This document shows positions 1 to 9,815 of a stretch of DNA of 64,000 nucleotides, piece after piece. A program made the translations under genes and the position numbers. The stretch is taken from positions 2,232,001 to 2,296,000 of the forward strand of contig OZ034976.1 of assembly GCA_964030785.1 (NCBI GenBank), read 5' to 3'. The notes under the pieces were generated by a model. The model was given only the letters and a program-made list of their open reading frames with translations, was not told the origin of the DNA and did no database searches. This stretch comes from Siderastrea siderea (lineage: Eukaryota > Cnidaria > Anthozoa > Scleractinia > Rhizangiidae). The number at the start of each line of letters is the position of its first letter. Within the stretch, counting starts at the first letter, position 1.

Positions 1-114
1 CCGACATCACTTTGTAATTCTTGCTCGAGCTGAAAAAAAAATGTGTATATACTGTAAGAAGTATAAAGCAGCAAGGGGAGGGCAAAATACCCGAAAATAG
101 AAAAAAAAAAATAC

Positions 115-240
115 CTGCATCGCAGTTTCCGCGCTTGCGGGCGACTCCAATTCCTGAACTTCCTCAACTGCGTAAACGTCCGACGAGTTTGTAGAGGTTC
201 TACTAGTAGCTTCATATTCTGCGAAGATGTCTTTCATTGC
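115..240 (-). CDS. Second exon of THAP-domain gene
   Basis: Internal coding exon of the THAP gene whose first exon lies at 734-1045. On the minus strand it is preceded by an acceptor (pyrimidine-rich tract ending TTCGTAG) and followed by a donor (GCAG|GTATTT). The 126-nt exon is 42 codons and keeps the phase of the first exon, which ends on a codon boundary. The peptide is acidic and Ser/Thr-rich, without a recognisable domain. The next exon lies beyond the left edge of the window. The splice model is inferred from consensus sites and phase only. Confidence 0.5.
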
Positions 241-733
241 CTACGAAGCAGAATTGTTTGAATAAGGAACCCGGTAAAGCTGTATGATAACGTGACAATG
301 CGGACTGGCAAAGCGCTTCCGGTGGTTTCATATGACTCAAGGTCAGACAAGTAATCGACAATGGAAAAACATTATCTCTTTCTTGCCCACATAAAAATGA
401 AAACAGTCAAACGGACCAAAAGTTATGAAAAAAGTGTTATTCCTTTTTATGACTGGAAAACGTGAAGCGAAGGCGAAGAGAAAACAAGCTTATTGACTGA
501 TTCATTCATTCATTGATTCATTCATGACAATAATACTGGCGCGAAACGCGACACAACTTTTGTGCTTTCAACGCTTGTCATCCAGATTTTTAATTCAGAG
601 TGTGTATCATGAGCTAGGTTTGAGTTTCAAAAGAGCAAATGTAACGAGTATCTTGCTCACCTACACCGCGGCTTCTGGCGACTGCCATGTTCCCAAAATG
701 ATAGCAAAAGTCAAAGGTGGAGTGTCTACTTAC

Positions 734-1045
734 CTGCCTCCGGCTTCTCGCCGACATGCCAGTGGAGTTGTCCTCTACGGACTTTCTCCAGATAGTGGGA
801 ATAGCTCCGGGAATTGTCATTCTTGGTGCTCCTTCAATGTGGATTCTCCTCGCAAAGCAATCGGCCGCGAAATGAACCGAGCAGATTTTAAAAGGCCCTT
901 GGGGATTGAAGTTTTTGCGGTGGGTTCTCACGAAGGCTTTCCACGTTGCGGCTTCCTTGCTGGTCTTCGGCCTATGCAAAGAAATTCCAGCTTGTGGATT
1001 CGAATTGTTGTTACAGTCCTGTACAACGCAGCGGCAAGCAGGCAT
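734..1045 (-). CDS. THAP zinc-finger protein, first coding exon
   Basis: N-terminal THAP domain, a C2CH zinc-binding DNA-recognition module found in animal transcription regulators and P-element-type transposases. The ATG at 1045-1043 begins MPACRCVVQDC. The domain continues with the conserved Trp (AATWKAF), the ICSVHF motif supplying the last Cys and His, a Phe a few residues later, and the closing AVPTIW-like motif (here AIPTIW). The exon ends at a strong donor (GGCAG|GTAAGT, GT at 733-732) after exactly 104 codons. The open frame extends further upstream but without an ATG, so this start is preferred. It could be a host THAP gene or a domesticated transposase; the C-terminal part lies outside the window. 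Confidence 0.72.
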
Positions 1046-1260
1046 CTCGCCCGAACAGATGTTTGAAGCGCCAAGCAAAAAAATAAATAATAATAGTAAT
1101 TTCCCCTTTTTTTCCACGTGTAGAACTGTCACTTCTTCCGTGCTAAAGATTTTGATGATAAGATGACGTCAGAGACGTCTCGACCCAATCCTGCGCATCT
1201 TGGCCGGTTTCAGTAATGGCGGACCTCAACTCACGAAAACAACGGCTCAGAAAATCGGAC
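1046..1260. promoter_or_regulatory. Putative THAP-gene promoter region with CRE and YY1-like sites
   Basis: Upstream of the THAP start, a palindromic TGACGTCA (cAMP-response-element type) lies at 1164-1171. An AATGGCGG core, resembling a YY1 site, lies at 1215-1222 on the plus strand. This combination is common in TATA-less promoters. A 27-codon plus-strand ORF opens at that ATG but shows no similarity that I recognise. Confidence 0.35.
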
Positions 1261-1374
1261 TTCTGTTTGGAATATCGATCTCAGATTTGGCATGAGTAAT
1301 AATTAGGTTTCAAATATAGTAGAAACGAAAAAACAAAATAAACTCTAGATTTCATCGCAGTAGCACTTTAAAAT

Positions 1375-1610
1375 GACCCCAAAAAAGGAGTTATTTTTAA
1401 CCTAAAATTTTAACTCCACTTTTAGAGTTATAGTAACTCCCATATGGAGTTTAAATAACTCCTTTTATAGAGTTAAAGTGACTCCCCCACTGGAGTTATT
1501 ATAACCCCAAAATTGGAGTTAAATTAAGGAGTTAAAATAACCCCAAAAAAGGGGTTATTTTTAACCTAAAATTTTAACTCCACTTTTGGAGTTAAAATAA
1601 CTCTTTGAAA
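1375..1610. repeat. TAACTCC/GGAGTTA palindromic repeat (MITE-like)
   Basis: A block made almost only of alternating TAACTCC and GGAGTTA words separated by A/T-rich spacers. A segment of about 45 bp (AATAACCCCAAAAAAGG through TTTTAACTCCAC) occurs twice, near 1375-1425 and 1530-1585. A diverged relative lies near 28290-28530. It is probably a small non-autonomous DNA element or minisatellite; no gene is seen. Confidence 0.6.
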
Positions 1611-3621
1611 ATTACTGTGCAAGCAAGCACCACAATCATGGGAGTTGAGTTCCTGATCACCTTCAACATGGGTTGTCTATGTGAAAGTTTACTTACTTCT
1701 GAAGATTTCACATGCTATAATCTACATTCACCCTTTCCCTTAAATCAACTACTCTTGCTTTCCCTACCAATTGACCCTTTAAGCCCCAATGTAAACCTAC
1801 AAATTCTCTTTACTGGTCTTCATACAGTTTTTGCAGTACTAGCGCAGAGAACTTCTTTCTACTGACATTAACGCTATTCATGTTTGGTGATCAAATTCTG
1901 ATGACCTAATTAAAGCATTGCTATTGTAGGGAGGTGCTGGTCACTGGGGCTTCAAGGGTTAATATACATGTATAAATTATTTTATTGTGACAATTATCTA
2001 ATCTAATTTATATAGTATGTTGCGGGGAATGAATAAACATGTTATCACATCAATATGAAACTCTGTGCTTTGCTTGCTATTATTCTGTGTAAGTCTACTT
2101 TCAATTTTTGGGTAAAAACGAATAATTTTTTTCAATCCAGCTGTACCAACATTGTATTTTCTACGCTGCATCACTCTTCAGCAGTAATAGACTCCTGCTA
2201 TCTGAACCATTCAAGGGAAATAATGAACTGTTTTACCTATCGCCACTTGTCAATACCCAGTAAATAGAACAAAAACTGTGCAACAGCATCTAAAGGAAAC
2301 GGCCAGGTTAATGTTGGAGATAACATGCGTGCAGTTCCAAGTTGGAATTTGAACTGCATTTCTGATAAACCTACTCTCACCCAACCAAAATAAACAGAAA
2401 CACCACTGTCTTGGACAACAGGCCCACAACAATACTATGCATCCTCTCTAGAGAGCAATGTCAGAATGAAGAGGGGGGGGGGGGGGGTTGAGGGGCTGAA
2501 CGTATTTTTGTTTCCAGTCGCATACAGCAGTTAGCTCAAATTCTCAAATTAAACCTGCAAACTCCTACCAAGTTTCTATGCATTAGATTTTAAGATTACC
2601 GGGGATTGGATGCAAGTTACATGGAAGTGACTGGGAACCAGAATGTCAATCTGAACTCCCAATTCGGGACCATTGTGGCCACCCATCCACGCCTCCAGTT
2701 AAACCGAAATTCTATCCCCTTCCCACCCCCATCGCTCAATTTTGTGGTGCACCCTTGCCCGAGCTTCGCGAGGTTATGCGAATCACGTAATTCTAGCTGT
2801 ATTGTATTGTATTGTATCTATTATTAATTAAAGTCTTGTCGAAACATGGCTCATACTATGCAAGATCCCTCTCACAAAGCCAAGGCTTTGTTTGCAGGCC
2901 TTTGTTGCACATATATTACTGGAATACATATGTGAGGGGATGTTAGAAATTTAACCCATTGACTCCTGCGTGTCATTGGCGTCTTTCGCATAAATTAAAT
3001 TTGTCAAGAGAAAAAAAATTACCTAAATGCGCAGTAGATAACTAAACATTGTAGGCTTCCCAATTAACTTCTTTTTGCGCTGGAATAGTTGAATAAATAG
3101 ATTCTGACGTGAAAAACTATGGTTACGTATCAAGTATTAGTCAGAAAACAACCTTGAAAATGAAAATTGCTGAATTTTCTGCACGTTGTTGAAAGCATGT
3201 AATTTTTGCACACACTTCAACTGTGTTTATGGCTATGGCTTGATCGGCGCCTATGTGAACAAAATTACAAATTATACGAATCTGGGGCAAACGATCAGTT
3301 AAACAATTTTTAAAAAGCAACTCAACATTTGAAAACAACATTTACTGTACTGTAGCGTTTTCCCAGGTCTTGTAAAATCGATTTGAACTCCGCGTGTCGG
3401 GTCAAATGGGCGCCTCCATATTTTACAAGTAGACTTTGACTTACTTCTTGAACGTTTCGATGCTTCTTTAACTCCATGCCTGCTAGTACTTAAGTTTAAA
3501 TCATTACTTAAGTCTTACAAGCAATGTTTGTTGTCATGGTTGACCACATAAGATCTTTGGTTTCGCATCATGAACTTGTCAATTGTGCCAATGTTTGTCG
3601 TGTTTTCAATAGAAATGCTAC
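1611..3621. other. Host intergenic stretch without recognisable gene
   Basis: Only short ORFs with no recognisable domain. It contains a G-tract near 2471-2488 and a short (TATTG)n run near 2800-2818. The target site of the viral element follows directly. Confidence 0.5.
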
Positions 3622-3627
3622 GACAAT
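3622..3627 (+). other. Target-site duplication GACAAT, left copy
   Basis: GACAAT immediately before the first base of the left inverted repeat; the identical hexamer follows the right end at 24600-24605. Six-bp duplications are the hallmark of Maverick/Polinton integration by a retroviral-type integrase. Confidence 0.9.
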
Positions 3628-3905
3628 AGTAGTAAAGTGGGCCCAGATAGCAAGATAGGCCTCGTTTTTATGTTGAGGGTGTGGCCTCATTTTGATGTGA
3701 CCGGAAGTCACATGACCGGAACCGGAAGTGACCGGAAATGCCGTCACCGGAACCGGAAATGACGTCACCGGAAGTCACATGACTGGAACCGGAAGTCACG
3801 TGATTTGAACGGGAAAACCGCTGAGCAGTCGGGAAAATGGATCGTGGGCGCAGGGTGGGGAAAAACCGCTGAGGAACGCGGGCTCAAAGTCCAAAGTCCA
3901 ATTCA
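3628..3905 (+). repeat. Left terminal inverted repeat
   Basis: The outer 175 bp match the inverse complement of the right end closely, apart from an extra segment of about 23 bp near 3669-3692. The inner part (to about 3905, ending in AAAGTCCAAAGTCCAATT) matches with gaps. It is filled with short direct and inverted copies of ACCGGAAGTCACATGACCGG-like words, a structure typical of Polinton ends. Confidence 0.88.
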
Positions 3906-3969
3906 GGGACCGGGGGAGCTCCTTCACTCAAAACAAAGACGCCATGTTGGAAAAAAAAAGGATGTTTTA

Positions 3970-4380
3970 ATGGCAGACATTTTTGAACAGCTCAACAAGT
4001 CATATAATGAAGAGTGGAAAAAGGCGACTCCATTGGGGGGATGGATCCAAGGTTCTTCAACAATGCTGACAATCCGTTTCCAAGAGGAAGCAGGATCTCG
4101 TGGGCTGACTGCCAAGGAGATAGAGGAACGTGAAGCCACTTGCACTACGACGTTATGCGCCAGAACGTATGAGGGTTGCTTTCGAGGAGTATTCGATGAA
4201 ATAGTGGAAATCCATGTTGCTCGCATGTGGCTTCTGTGGAAAGATTTCCTTTCAATGAAATCTCCTCCAACGATCGAAAAGGAACACCTTTTGATGGCTC
4301 AAGAGAAAGAACACACAAGTTCAGCCAACGGAGGAGGAGTAAATGGAGTGGTCCTATTCCATGATGAGTATTTCTATTAG
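3970..4380 (+). CDS. Hypothetical 136-aa protein at left end of provirus
   Basis: Plus-strand ORF starting at the ATG at 3970 (MADIFEQLNK). The frame is open further upstream to 3805, but that part lies in the terminal repeat and is unlikely to be translated. The protein is mixed-charge and mostly helical in appearance, with a Cys pair (CTTTLC) and no motif that I recognise. It is the leftmost gene, transcribed towards the polymerase, and is followed by the GTTCC repeat region. It may be an accessory gene or a relic. Confidence 0.4.
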   Translation: MADIFEQLNKSYNEEWKKATPLGGWIQGSSTMLTIRFQEEAGSRGLTAKEIEEREATCTTTLCARTYEGCFRGVFDEIVEIHVARMWLLWKDFLSMKSPPTIEKEHLLMAQEKEHTSSANGGGVNGVVLFHDEYFY

Positions 4381-5035
4381 TTCCTTTTGATATGAGTGTT
4401 CCATTTTTGATGAGGGTTCCATTTCATTTTGATGAGTGTTCCTTTTAATATGAGTGTTCCTTTTGATGACATCCATTTCCTATTAATGAGTTCCTTTTGA
4501 TGGCATCCCTTATCATAGGTAACCGTAGGGGGATCGATCCAACAAGAAAAAGCAATGCGGGGCCTGTTGACCTTCTAGAAGTTTTTCCACGAGATGACCA
4601 GACAATCCTTTTTATATGAGCTGTCCTATTCCATGATGAGTTCCTTTTAATGAATGTTCCTTTTGATGAATGTTCCTTTTAATGAATGTTCCTTTTTTTA
4701 CTTGAGTGTTCCTATTAATATGAGTGTTCCTATTCCATGATGAGTATTCCTATTAGTTCCTTTTTGATATGAGTGTTCCTATTCCTTTGGACGAATTCGT
4801 TTCAATTGTCCATCACCCAAGTCCATGGCAGTCCCTCAAGTGTTCCATTTCGATGAGTATTCCTTTTGATGAATGTTCCTTTTTATGAGTTCCTTTTTGA
4901 TGACATCCATTTCATTTTGTTATGAGTGTTCCTCAAAGTTCTCACGGAGGTTGGAAGAACCGCATCAATCAGTCCAACGTGGCCCTCAAATAGAGTTCCT
5001 TTGTAATGAGGGTTCCATTTCCTTGTAGTGGGCGG
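4381..5035 (+). repeat. Degenerate tandem repeat of TGAGTGTTCCTTTTGATGA
   Basis: More than twenty imperfect copies of a word built on (T)GAGTGTTCCTTTTGATGA, often as ATGAGTGTTCC or ATGAATGTTCC. They are interrupted by short unique stretches, for example around 4510-4620 and 4780-4840. The block fills the space between the left-end ORF and the polymerase 3' end. No coding potential is seen. Confidence 0.75.
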
Positions 5036-5083
5036 GTTACCACGTCCTGTTTCATTTTGCCATTCACAACACCTTTCAAGACA

Positions 5084-8000
5084 TCAAACAGTCAAGCAAG
5101 CAAGCAAGCAGTCAAGGAAGCAAGCATGCAAGCCACAGCCACAGATGACAGTGATGGGGGCGGTTGGTTGCCATGACACTGCTCTCGACCCATCAGGTAT
5201 GCTATTGAGAACGAGTGTCACTTCATTTGTATCCATAAGGAAAAGTCTGGAAGCTGATGGATCCACGACTCTCTTGTCGTACACCAACTGGTACCGTTTG
5301 TAATCGGGGAAGGTGTAGAGCTGATAGGTTTGAGGATCCCGCACGATCTGGTAGGTTTTGACGACTTGCGTTTGGCGTGGTTTCTGGAGTGGCTTTTGGA
5401 TTTCGTCCAAGACGTTTTGACGCATGACGTGATAATTCAATTGGGTTTTTCCCTCACTGTTAAGGTGGAATCCTCTGACTTTGCATTCGATCTTTCCCTT
5501 CTTGGTTTGGTAGCCATAATTCTTGGGACCTCCCGACACAAATTCCGTAATGTAGTCGTCGTGGTCCAATTCACTCGTAAACTCGCCGAGGTAATTCCCC
5601 AAGACAGGGTTGCACTGACCCTCGTCTTGAAGGAAGATGACAGAGTCCGTGTCGTAGTAAAGGACGCGTTCCTGCAATTGTTCCAAGGCGGCATAGAGGC
5701 GGAGGCGGGCCCAACAGGTGGTAAAACAAGCCACAAAGATGTTCAGGTTGGGTGAGACGGGGATGTCTTGGTCTTGGTATTGGTAATGTACTTCGACCAT
5801 GTCGTCGTTGATGACGGAGACGTGACGCACGTCCAAAGTACTGGTATCCAAGAAACGGTGGAAGCTTTGAGGATCATCAAAGGTTTGGACTTGGGTTTTG
5901 TTAAGACGTTGTCCAAACTTGCCCCACATGGAATTGAGCATCATTTTGGCTAAGGTTCGCAACCCAGGATTTTTCTCAATCTTGTCGTACTCCAGTTGGA
6001 TGCCTTCAGGCTCGTAGTAGTCCTGGATGTATGCTTGTTTTTGTTCTTCTGTTTCTACTCCGGCGGGCCACCCACTGGCTTCTTGCTTGATTTTCAACCA
6101 AGTGTTGACGTAGTCTTTGAACAGTCCTTCACAGGTCTCGTCAAAATGCCAGACCTCATAGACGTACTGGACTTCGTACCCGAGCTCGACGGCTTTGTTC
6201 AGTTCCAGGCTGCACCATGTCCCGGTCAGGACGCGTTGCTCGTCGGTATGGATGCATTCGGCTGTTCTTTCCCAGGAACGTTTGGGCATTTCGTCTTGCA
6301 CACACGTTGCACAGAGGGGAAAGGTGAGTATTCCCTCATGGCGGTAAGGCAGTACGGGATGGTAGAGGTGACGTGGAGGCAGGACTTTGCATTGGATGAG
6401 CCCAAAGTACTCTTGGATGTCGGTGTGATCCGGGTTGGAGATGAAACGAGGATGTCCTTTGGGGTAGACACAGGTTTTGTTGACCCAAGGGTACAAGGAG
6501 GTCACATCGATGTAATGGATCTTTTGACTGGATGTGACATGGTGGTACAGTTTCACGGCATTGGTTCGACCTCCACAGAAAGCGTCGCGTGGAATGAGGG
6601 GTTCTGTGAAGACCAGGTTAGCCACAAACGTACGGATGTCGGGTGAGGTGTCTTTGAGATGGGTCCAATCACATTCCCACATTTCCACGACATTGTACCC
6701 TTGCTCTCTAAGTTGTTGGATCCTTTGTTGGGTGGTCTCGTAGACATCTTGCATGGTCCGATCATAGTGGCGCAGATGTGTTTCGTGACGGTTGGGGTAA
6801 CAGCGGGGGCATCCGTGCCAGAAACAGCCGTGAAATTCGTAGACAGTGTTTGTAGTGCCATCGAAACCGTCTACATGAAAGCGGGTGCCAGGGATGCGAT
6901 ACTCACCGGCATTGCCGGCATGTTCAATATGGTGGGCCTGTTGTTGTTGGCACCAGGTTAACCATTCCAGGGCTACGTTTGAGTGATTGATGGAGTTGCG
7001 CCAACCACGGACGGGTTCACTGGCAATACTGTTAGGGATCATTCGGTTCATACGTAAATCCCGGTTACAAGCAGAGGCAATGGTGATGTGGTCAAAGGGG
7101 TTGAAGCTCGTCAGGGTTTCAAACAACCGTTTGAAAGTCAGGCATCCTTGTTTCAAGAGACGTACATCCGATTCACAATAGGCCACCAATTCTTGTTGGA
7201 AATCAAACACGACGTTATTGGCACGTTGCTCTTGATGCCACTTTTCCAAGGCTTGCTTTCCTTCGGGAGACATGGTTTCAGGCATGTAGTAATCGAGGGC
7301 CGGGACGGGTCCCACGTAGTTTTGATGTTCTGGACGATTGAACTTGTGTGGGAAGTAACCTTTGCAGAGTTCTGTCAATCCAAAGGTTTTGGGAAACGCT
7401 GATAGAGGCATCTGGAAAAAACTGAGAGAATCGATGAATCGGATGCGATCGTGTTGGACTTCCAACAGTTTACACCCGTTCCGGAGCTGCTGGACGATCC
7501 GGTTGTCGCCATAGTATTGATGAATCACAAAGTAGTCATCGTACCCTTGGAAATTATGAGCTAAGACATTAACTTGTCTAGTGTCATTGTTTGTCAAGGT
7601 ATCCAGCCATTCCAGGAAATCACGGAGACAATGTTCACCCAGGAACCGAACGGGACGATCGTCGTCTTCGATTTCGGCCACGACGAGATAGGCGATGTGT
7701 TGTTCGTGGGGTTGCATGGCTTCAATGTCAAAAAACACGTGCAAGGGTGGCAGGTCGTCCACACCTTCTTCCTCTGGTGTGGCATGAAGCTCTGCAGCTG
7801 CTTCTCGTTTTGCACGAGGACCTCCTTGACGTTTCCTCTTTCTCTTCTTTTCTTGAGGCTTGGGGGCTCTTTGAATAAAACATCGATGAGTCTGGGCTTC
7901 CACGAACTCGTGGCAGGAGGGACAATCTATATACCCGCATTGATGCTTTTCAATCTTGTCTAATCCTACTTCCTGCTTGCGACAGGTTGAACAGCGACGG

Positions 8001-8494
8001 CGATGAAAACAGATGGTGGACTGGGGGTTGGTGGCGGGTTTGCCGGTCTGGTCCTTGACGAGATGCATTTGGAAACAAGTGTCTCCAAAAAAGTCCCGAT
8101 GACATTGTTGACAACGTCGTGTGGCTTTCTGGCCTCGGGGGTAAGCTGTCTGGAAAGCAGGACACTCTTTTTGACGACAGGCCCCGCAAATACGTTTTTT
8201 GGTGCATCGATGAAGATCTTCGGTGTTATAGGGTTTCCAACAGTGGGCACAGACGTAACTGGACCCGAAAAACCCTGGTAAACGGGTAATGACATCGTAA
8301 TGGCCTTGGTGGTGCAACAGGATCAATTGTTTGTCTTGAAGGGGACCAAAGGTCGTGATGTGATAAGATCGGTGAGCATCCACCAGGATGATCTGGTAGC
8401 CGATCAGGGATGGGGCCGCACTGAACTTGGTCAAGGCATCGTAACTGCAAGGGCCGAAGGGCACGTTGGCTTCGTGATGGAGCAAGAGAGCCAA
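5084..8494 (-). CDS. Protein-primed DNA polymerase B (main open frame)
   Basis: Replicative family-B polymerase of the Polinton type, expected to copy the linear genome by protein priming. In residue order it shows a Cys/His-rich zinc-binding region (82-205) and a basic nuclear-signal-like run (216-223). The 3'-5' exonuclease motifs are Exo I (DIE, 256-258), Exo II (HNFQGYDDYF, 313-322) and Exo III (YCESDV, 439-444). A nuclease-like insert follows (HVDGFDG through YEFHGCFWHGC, about 540-562). The polymerase motifs are A (DVTSLYP, from 663), B (KMMLNSMWGKFG, from 850) and C (YYDTDS, 946-951). All catalytic residues are present. The frame is separated from its N-terminal part at 8519-9340 by one in-frame TGA. 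The last 15 codons come from a CAAG-rich repeat near 5090-5130. Confidence 0.95.
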   Translation of the reverse strand: MALLLHHEANVPFGPCSYDALTKFSAAPSLIGYQIILVDAHRSYHITTFGPLQDKQLILLHHQGHYDVITRLPGFFGSSYVCAHCWKPYNTEDLHRCTKKRICGACRQKECPAFQTAYPRGQKATRRCQQCHRDFFGDTCFQMHLVKDQTGKPATNPQSTICFHRRRCSTCRKQEVGLDKIEKHQCGYIDCPSCHEFVEAQTHRCFIQRAPKPQEKKRKRKRQGGPRAKREAAAELHATPEEEGVDDLPPLHVFFDIEAMQPHEQHIAYLVVAEIEDDDRPVRFLGEHCLRDFLEWLDTLTNNDTRQVNVLAHNFQGYDDYFVIHQYYGDNRIVQQLRNGCKLLEVQHDRIRFIDSLSFFQMPLSAFPKTFGLTELCKGYFPHKFNRPEHQNYVGPVPALDYYMPETMSPEGKQALEKWHQEQRANNVVFDFQQELVAYCESDVRLLKQGCLTFKRLFETLTSFNPFDHITIASACNRDLRMNRMIPNSIASEPVRGWRNSINHSNVALEWLTWCQQQQAHHIEHAGNAGEYRIPGTRFHVDGFDGTTNTVYEFHGCFWHGCPRCYPNRHETHLRHYDRTMQDVYETTQQRIQQLREQGYNVVEMWECDWTHLKDTSPDIRTFVANLVFTEPLIPRDAFCGGRTNAVKLYHHVTSSQKIHYIDVTSLYPWVNKTCVYPKGHPRFISNPDHTDIQEYFGLIQCKVLPPRHLYHPVLPYRHEGILTFPLCATCVQDEMPKRSWERTAECIHTDEQRVLTGTWCSLELNKAVELGYEVQYVYEVWHFDETCEGLFKDYVNTWLKIKQEASGWPAGVETEEQKQAYIQDYYEPEGIQLEYDKIEKNPGLRTLAKMMLNSMWGKFGQRLNKTQVQTFDDPQSFHRFLDTSTLDVRHVSVINDDMVEVHYQYQDQDIPVSPNLNIFVACFTTCWARLRLYAALEQLQERVLYYDTDSVIFLQDEGQCNPVLGNYLGEFTSELDHDDYITEFVSGGPKNYGYQTKKGKIECKVRGFHLNSEGKTQLNYHVMRQNVLDEIQKPLQKPRQTQVVKTYQIVRDPQTYQLYTFPDYKRYQLVYDKRVVDPSASRLFLMDTNEVTLVLNSIPDGSRAVSWQPTAPITVICGCGLHACFLDCLLACLTV

Positions 8495-8518
8495 TTCTTT
8501 TTGGAGTTTAGTTCCTTG

Positions 8519-9340
8519 TCAAATGTTGTGGTATTTTGGGTGCTGGTCCACTCTGGCTTTGGCAGTGACGAGAGCTCGAGCACAACAGAGTTCATCTCTA
8601 TTGTTAATCCTGATGATCGATTTGGAATTCTTCGTTAACATTTCCATGGTAGGATGGCCGGGTTTGCCAGGACGGGGTTTGCCGGTTCCCTGAGGGGCAT
8701 CATGAACTTGAGTAATGGATAATTGAAAGGAGTCATCCATTTCAAATTGTTCATTGCTGTTCAAGGCTTGGGCTAATCGATCGAACAGGGCCTCCATACG
8801 CTCCCCGCTTTCACGCCATTCTCCGGCACGGAATCCCCAGCCCTGGAAATTGTTGTGTAATCGGTTCGAACTGATCGTGAAGTAGAGGCGATCTTGATCG
8901 TGGAGGTCGGGAGTCGTGGCTAACACTTGATTCACCGCTCGACGTAACCCATCTTGTAGGGCTTGACTAATGTTCTCATTGGGAATGAACTTCCCCCTTT
9001 GGCGTAAACGGGTATTGAAATGACGTTCACGAACACCCATACGGTTGCTCAAACGGTCGACATAGGGTTGGAGTTCAAAGTCAAACGTTCCCCCCGAGGC
9101 ATCCAAACCTCCTGCTCCACTTTGTTGAAGGAGATTGGTTTGAAATTGATGTTGCCGTTCGAAGCGATCCAACACCTCTTGACAGATTTCATCCTCGTCA
9201 CTGTCCGCCATCTCTTTGGAGCATGACAGGTTTGACTCTTCTTCTTCTTTCTCTGAATCGGACATCTCCAGGCCAAGCAATTGAAGGATGTCATTGTGGT
9301 CGAGGCCACTTGGCCCCGCTTCGTCTGGCTCAGAGGACAT
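8519..9340 (-). CDS. N-terminal part of the DNA polymerase B gene, before an in-frame stop
   Basis: This ORF of 273 aa is in the same frame as the polymerase ORF at 5084-8494. Only a TGA at 8519-8521 and eight further sense codons lie between them, so I read both as one polymerase gene with a premature stop. The N-terminus is acidic and low-complexity. The C-terminal part (FQLSITQVHDAPQGTG and RINNRDELCCARALVTAKA) matches the conserved N-terminal region of Polinton polymerases as I know it. The ATG at 9340 follows a minus-strand TATA box near 9372-9378. Genuine readthrough or recoding cannot be excluded but is less likely than decay. Confidence 0.8.
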   Translation of the reverse strand: MSSEPDEAGPSGLDHNDILQLLGLEMSDSEKEEEESNLSCSKEMADSDEDEICQEVLDRFERQHQFQTNLLQQSGAGGLDASGGTFDFELQPYVDRLSNRMGVRERHFNTRLRQRGKFIPNENISQALQDGLRRAVNQVLATTPDLHDQDRLYFTISSNRLHNNFQGWGFRAGEWRESGERMEALFDRLAQALNSNEQFEMDDSFQLSITQVHDAPQGTGKPRPGKPGHPTMEMLTKNSKSIIRINNRDELCCARALVTAKARVDQHPKYHNI

Positions 9341-9528
9341 GATCAGATGAACCAGCTGGCGGTCGGTGCTCGGCTTTTATAGGGAAAAGAGTCATTCCTC
9401 GCAAAGTATTGTGGGGCAACGAGGGTGGGGGGACCCCCCTCCCTCCTCCTTAGATAGACCATCAGGCTTTGCTGGGAACGAATTGAGAGACTATAAAACA
9501 GATCGAACCTCGAGGTGAGTCATCTCAA
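9341..9528. promoter_or_regulatory. Divergent promoter between polymerase and plus-strand accessory genes
   Basis: A minus-strand TATA box (CTATAAAAGCC, about 9371-9381) precedes the polymerase. A plus-strand TATA box (ACTATAAAAC, about 9491-9500) precedes the ATG at 9529. Between them lies a G/C palindromic core (GGTGGGGGGACCCCCC). A splice-donor-like AGGTGAGT occurs at 9512-9519. The whole region recurs in inverted orientation at about 22803-22950. Confidence 0.75.
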
Positions 9529-9811
9529 CATGGACTCTCGCCATGAGAAGTTATTAGAACAGTTTGAGGAATTCCAAGTCGACGCCATTTTATCGGAAAT
9601 CAAGAAGGAGTGGGTGCTTGACCCAGGAGTCAGCGAGTTTGGTGAGCAGCTGTTGGAGGAAAGAAAGAGACTGAGACAAGCAGCCCAGGCAGCCCAGGCA
9701 GCCCAGGCAGCACGAGCCGCCTACGTGCGAGTCCATTGGACCCCTGGCCATTACCCGCAACTCAACACAGACTGGTTCATTGAGGGATTGGATTTTTGTT
9801 GCCCCTATTGA
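9529..9811 (+). CDS. Small accessory protein downstream of divergent promoter
   Basis: 93-aa protein from the ATG at 9529, 30 nt after the TATA box. The upstream in-frame ATG at 9515 of the longest frame is not an ATG codon, so 9529 is preferred. The N-terminus is acidic and helical. A run of AAQ repeats (about residues 52-62) follows, and the C-terminus is FIEGLDFCCPY. After the stop the same frame continues for about 40 codons with a Pro/Arg-rich stretch, so the gene may once have been longer or be spliced. I do not recognise the family. The short paralog at 22716-22802 shares its first about 18 residues, which supports real coding. Confidence 0.5.
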
Positions 9812-9815
9812 AGCT

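Noticed and set aside
524..1166. Plus-strand ORFs of 180 and 86 aa
   Set aside because: They are antisense to the THAP exon, which has a recognised domain and splice donor.
1216..1299. Short plus-strand ORF beginning at ATGGCGG
   Set aside because: Only 27 codons, no domain or donor consensus; the ATG is better explained as part of a YY1-like promoter site.
2471..2488. Poly-G and other homopolymer tracts (also near 46425, 49010, 59828, 62116)
   Set aside because: Ordinary simple sequence, possibly with length errors; no feature attached.
5028..8640. Numerous plus-strand ORFs across the polymerase gene
   Set aside because: Antisense shadows of the minus-strand polymerase frame, without domains.
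9529..9811. Retinoblastoma-binding LxCxE motif in the accessory protein
   Set aside because: The C-terminus has LDFCC but no LxCxE; no oncogene-like function can be claimed.
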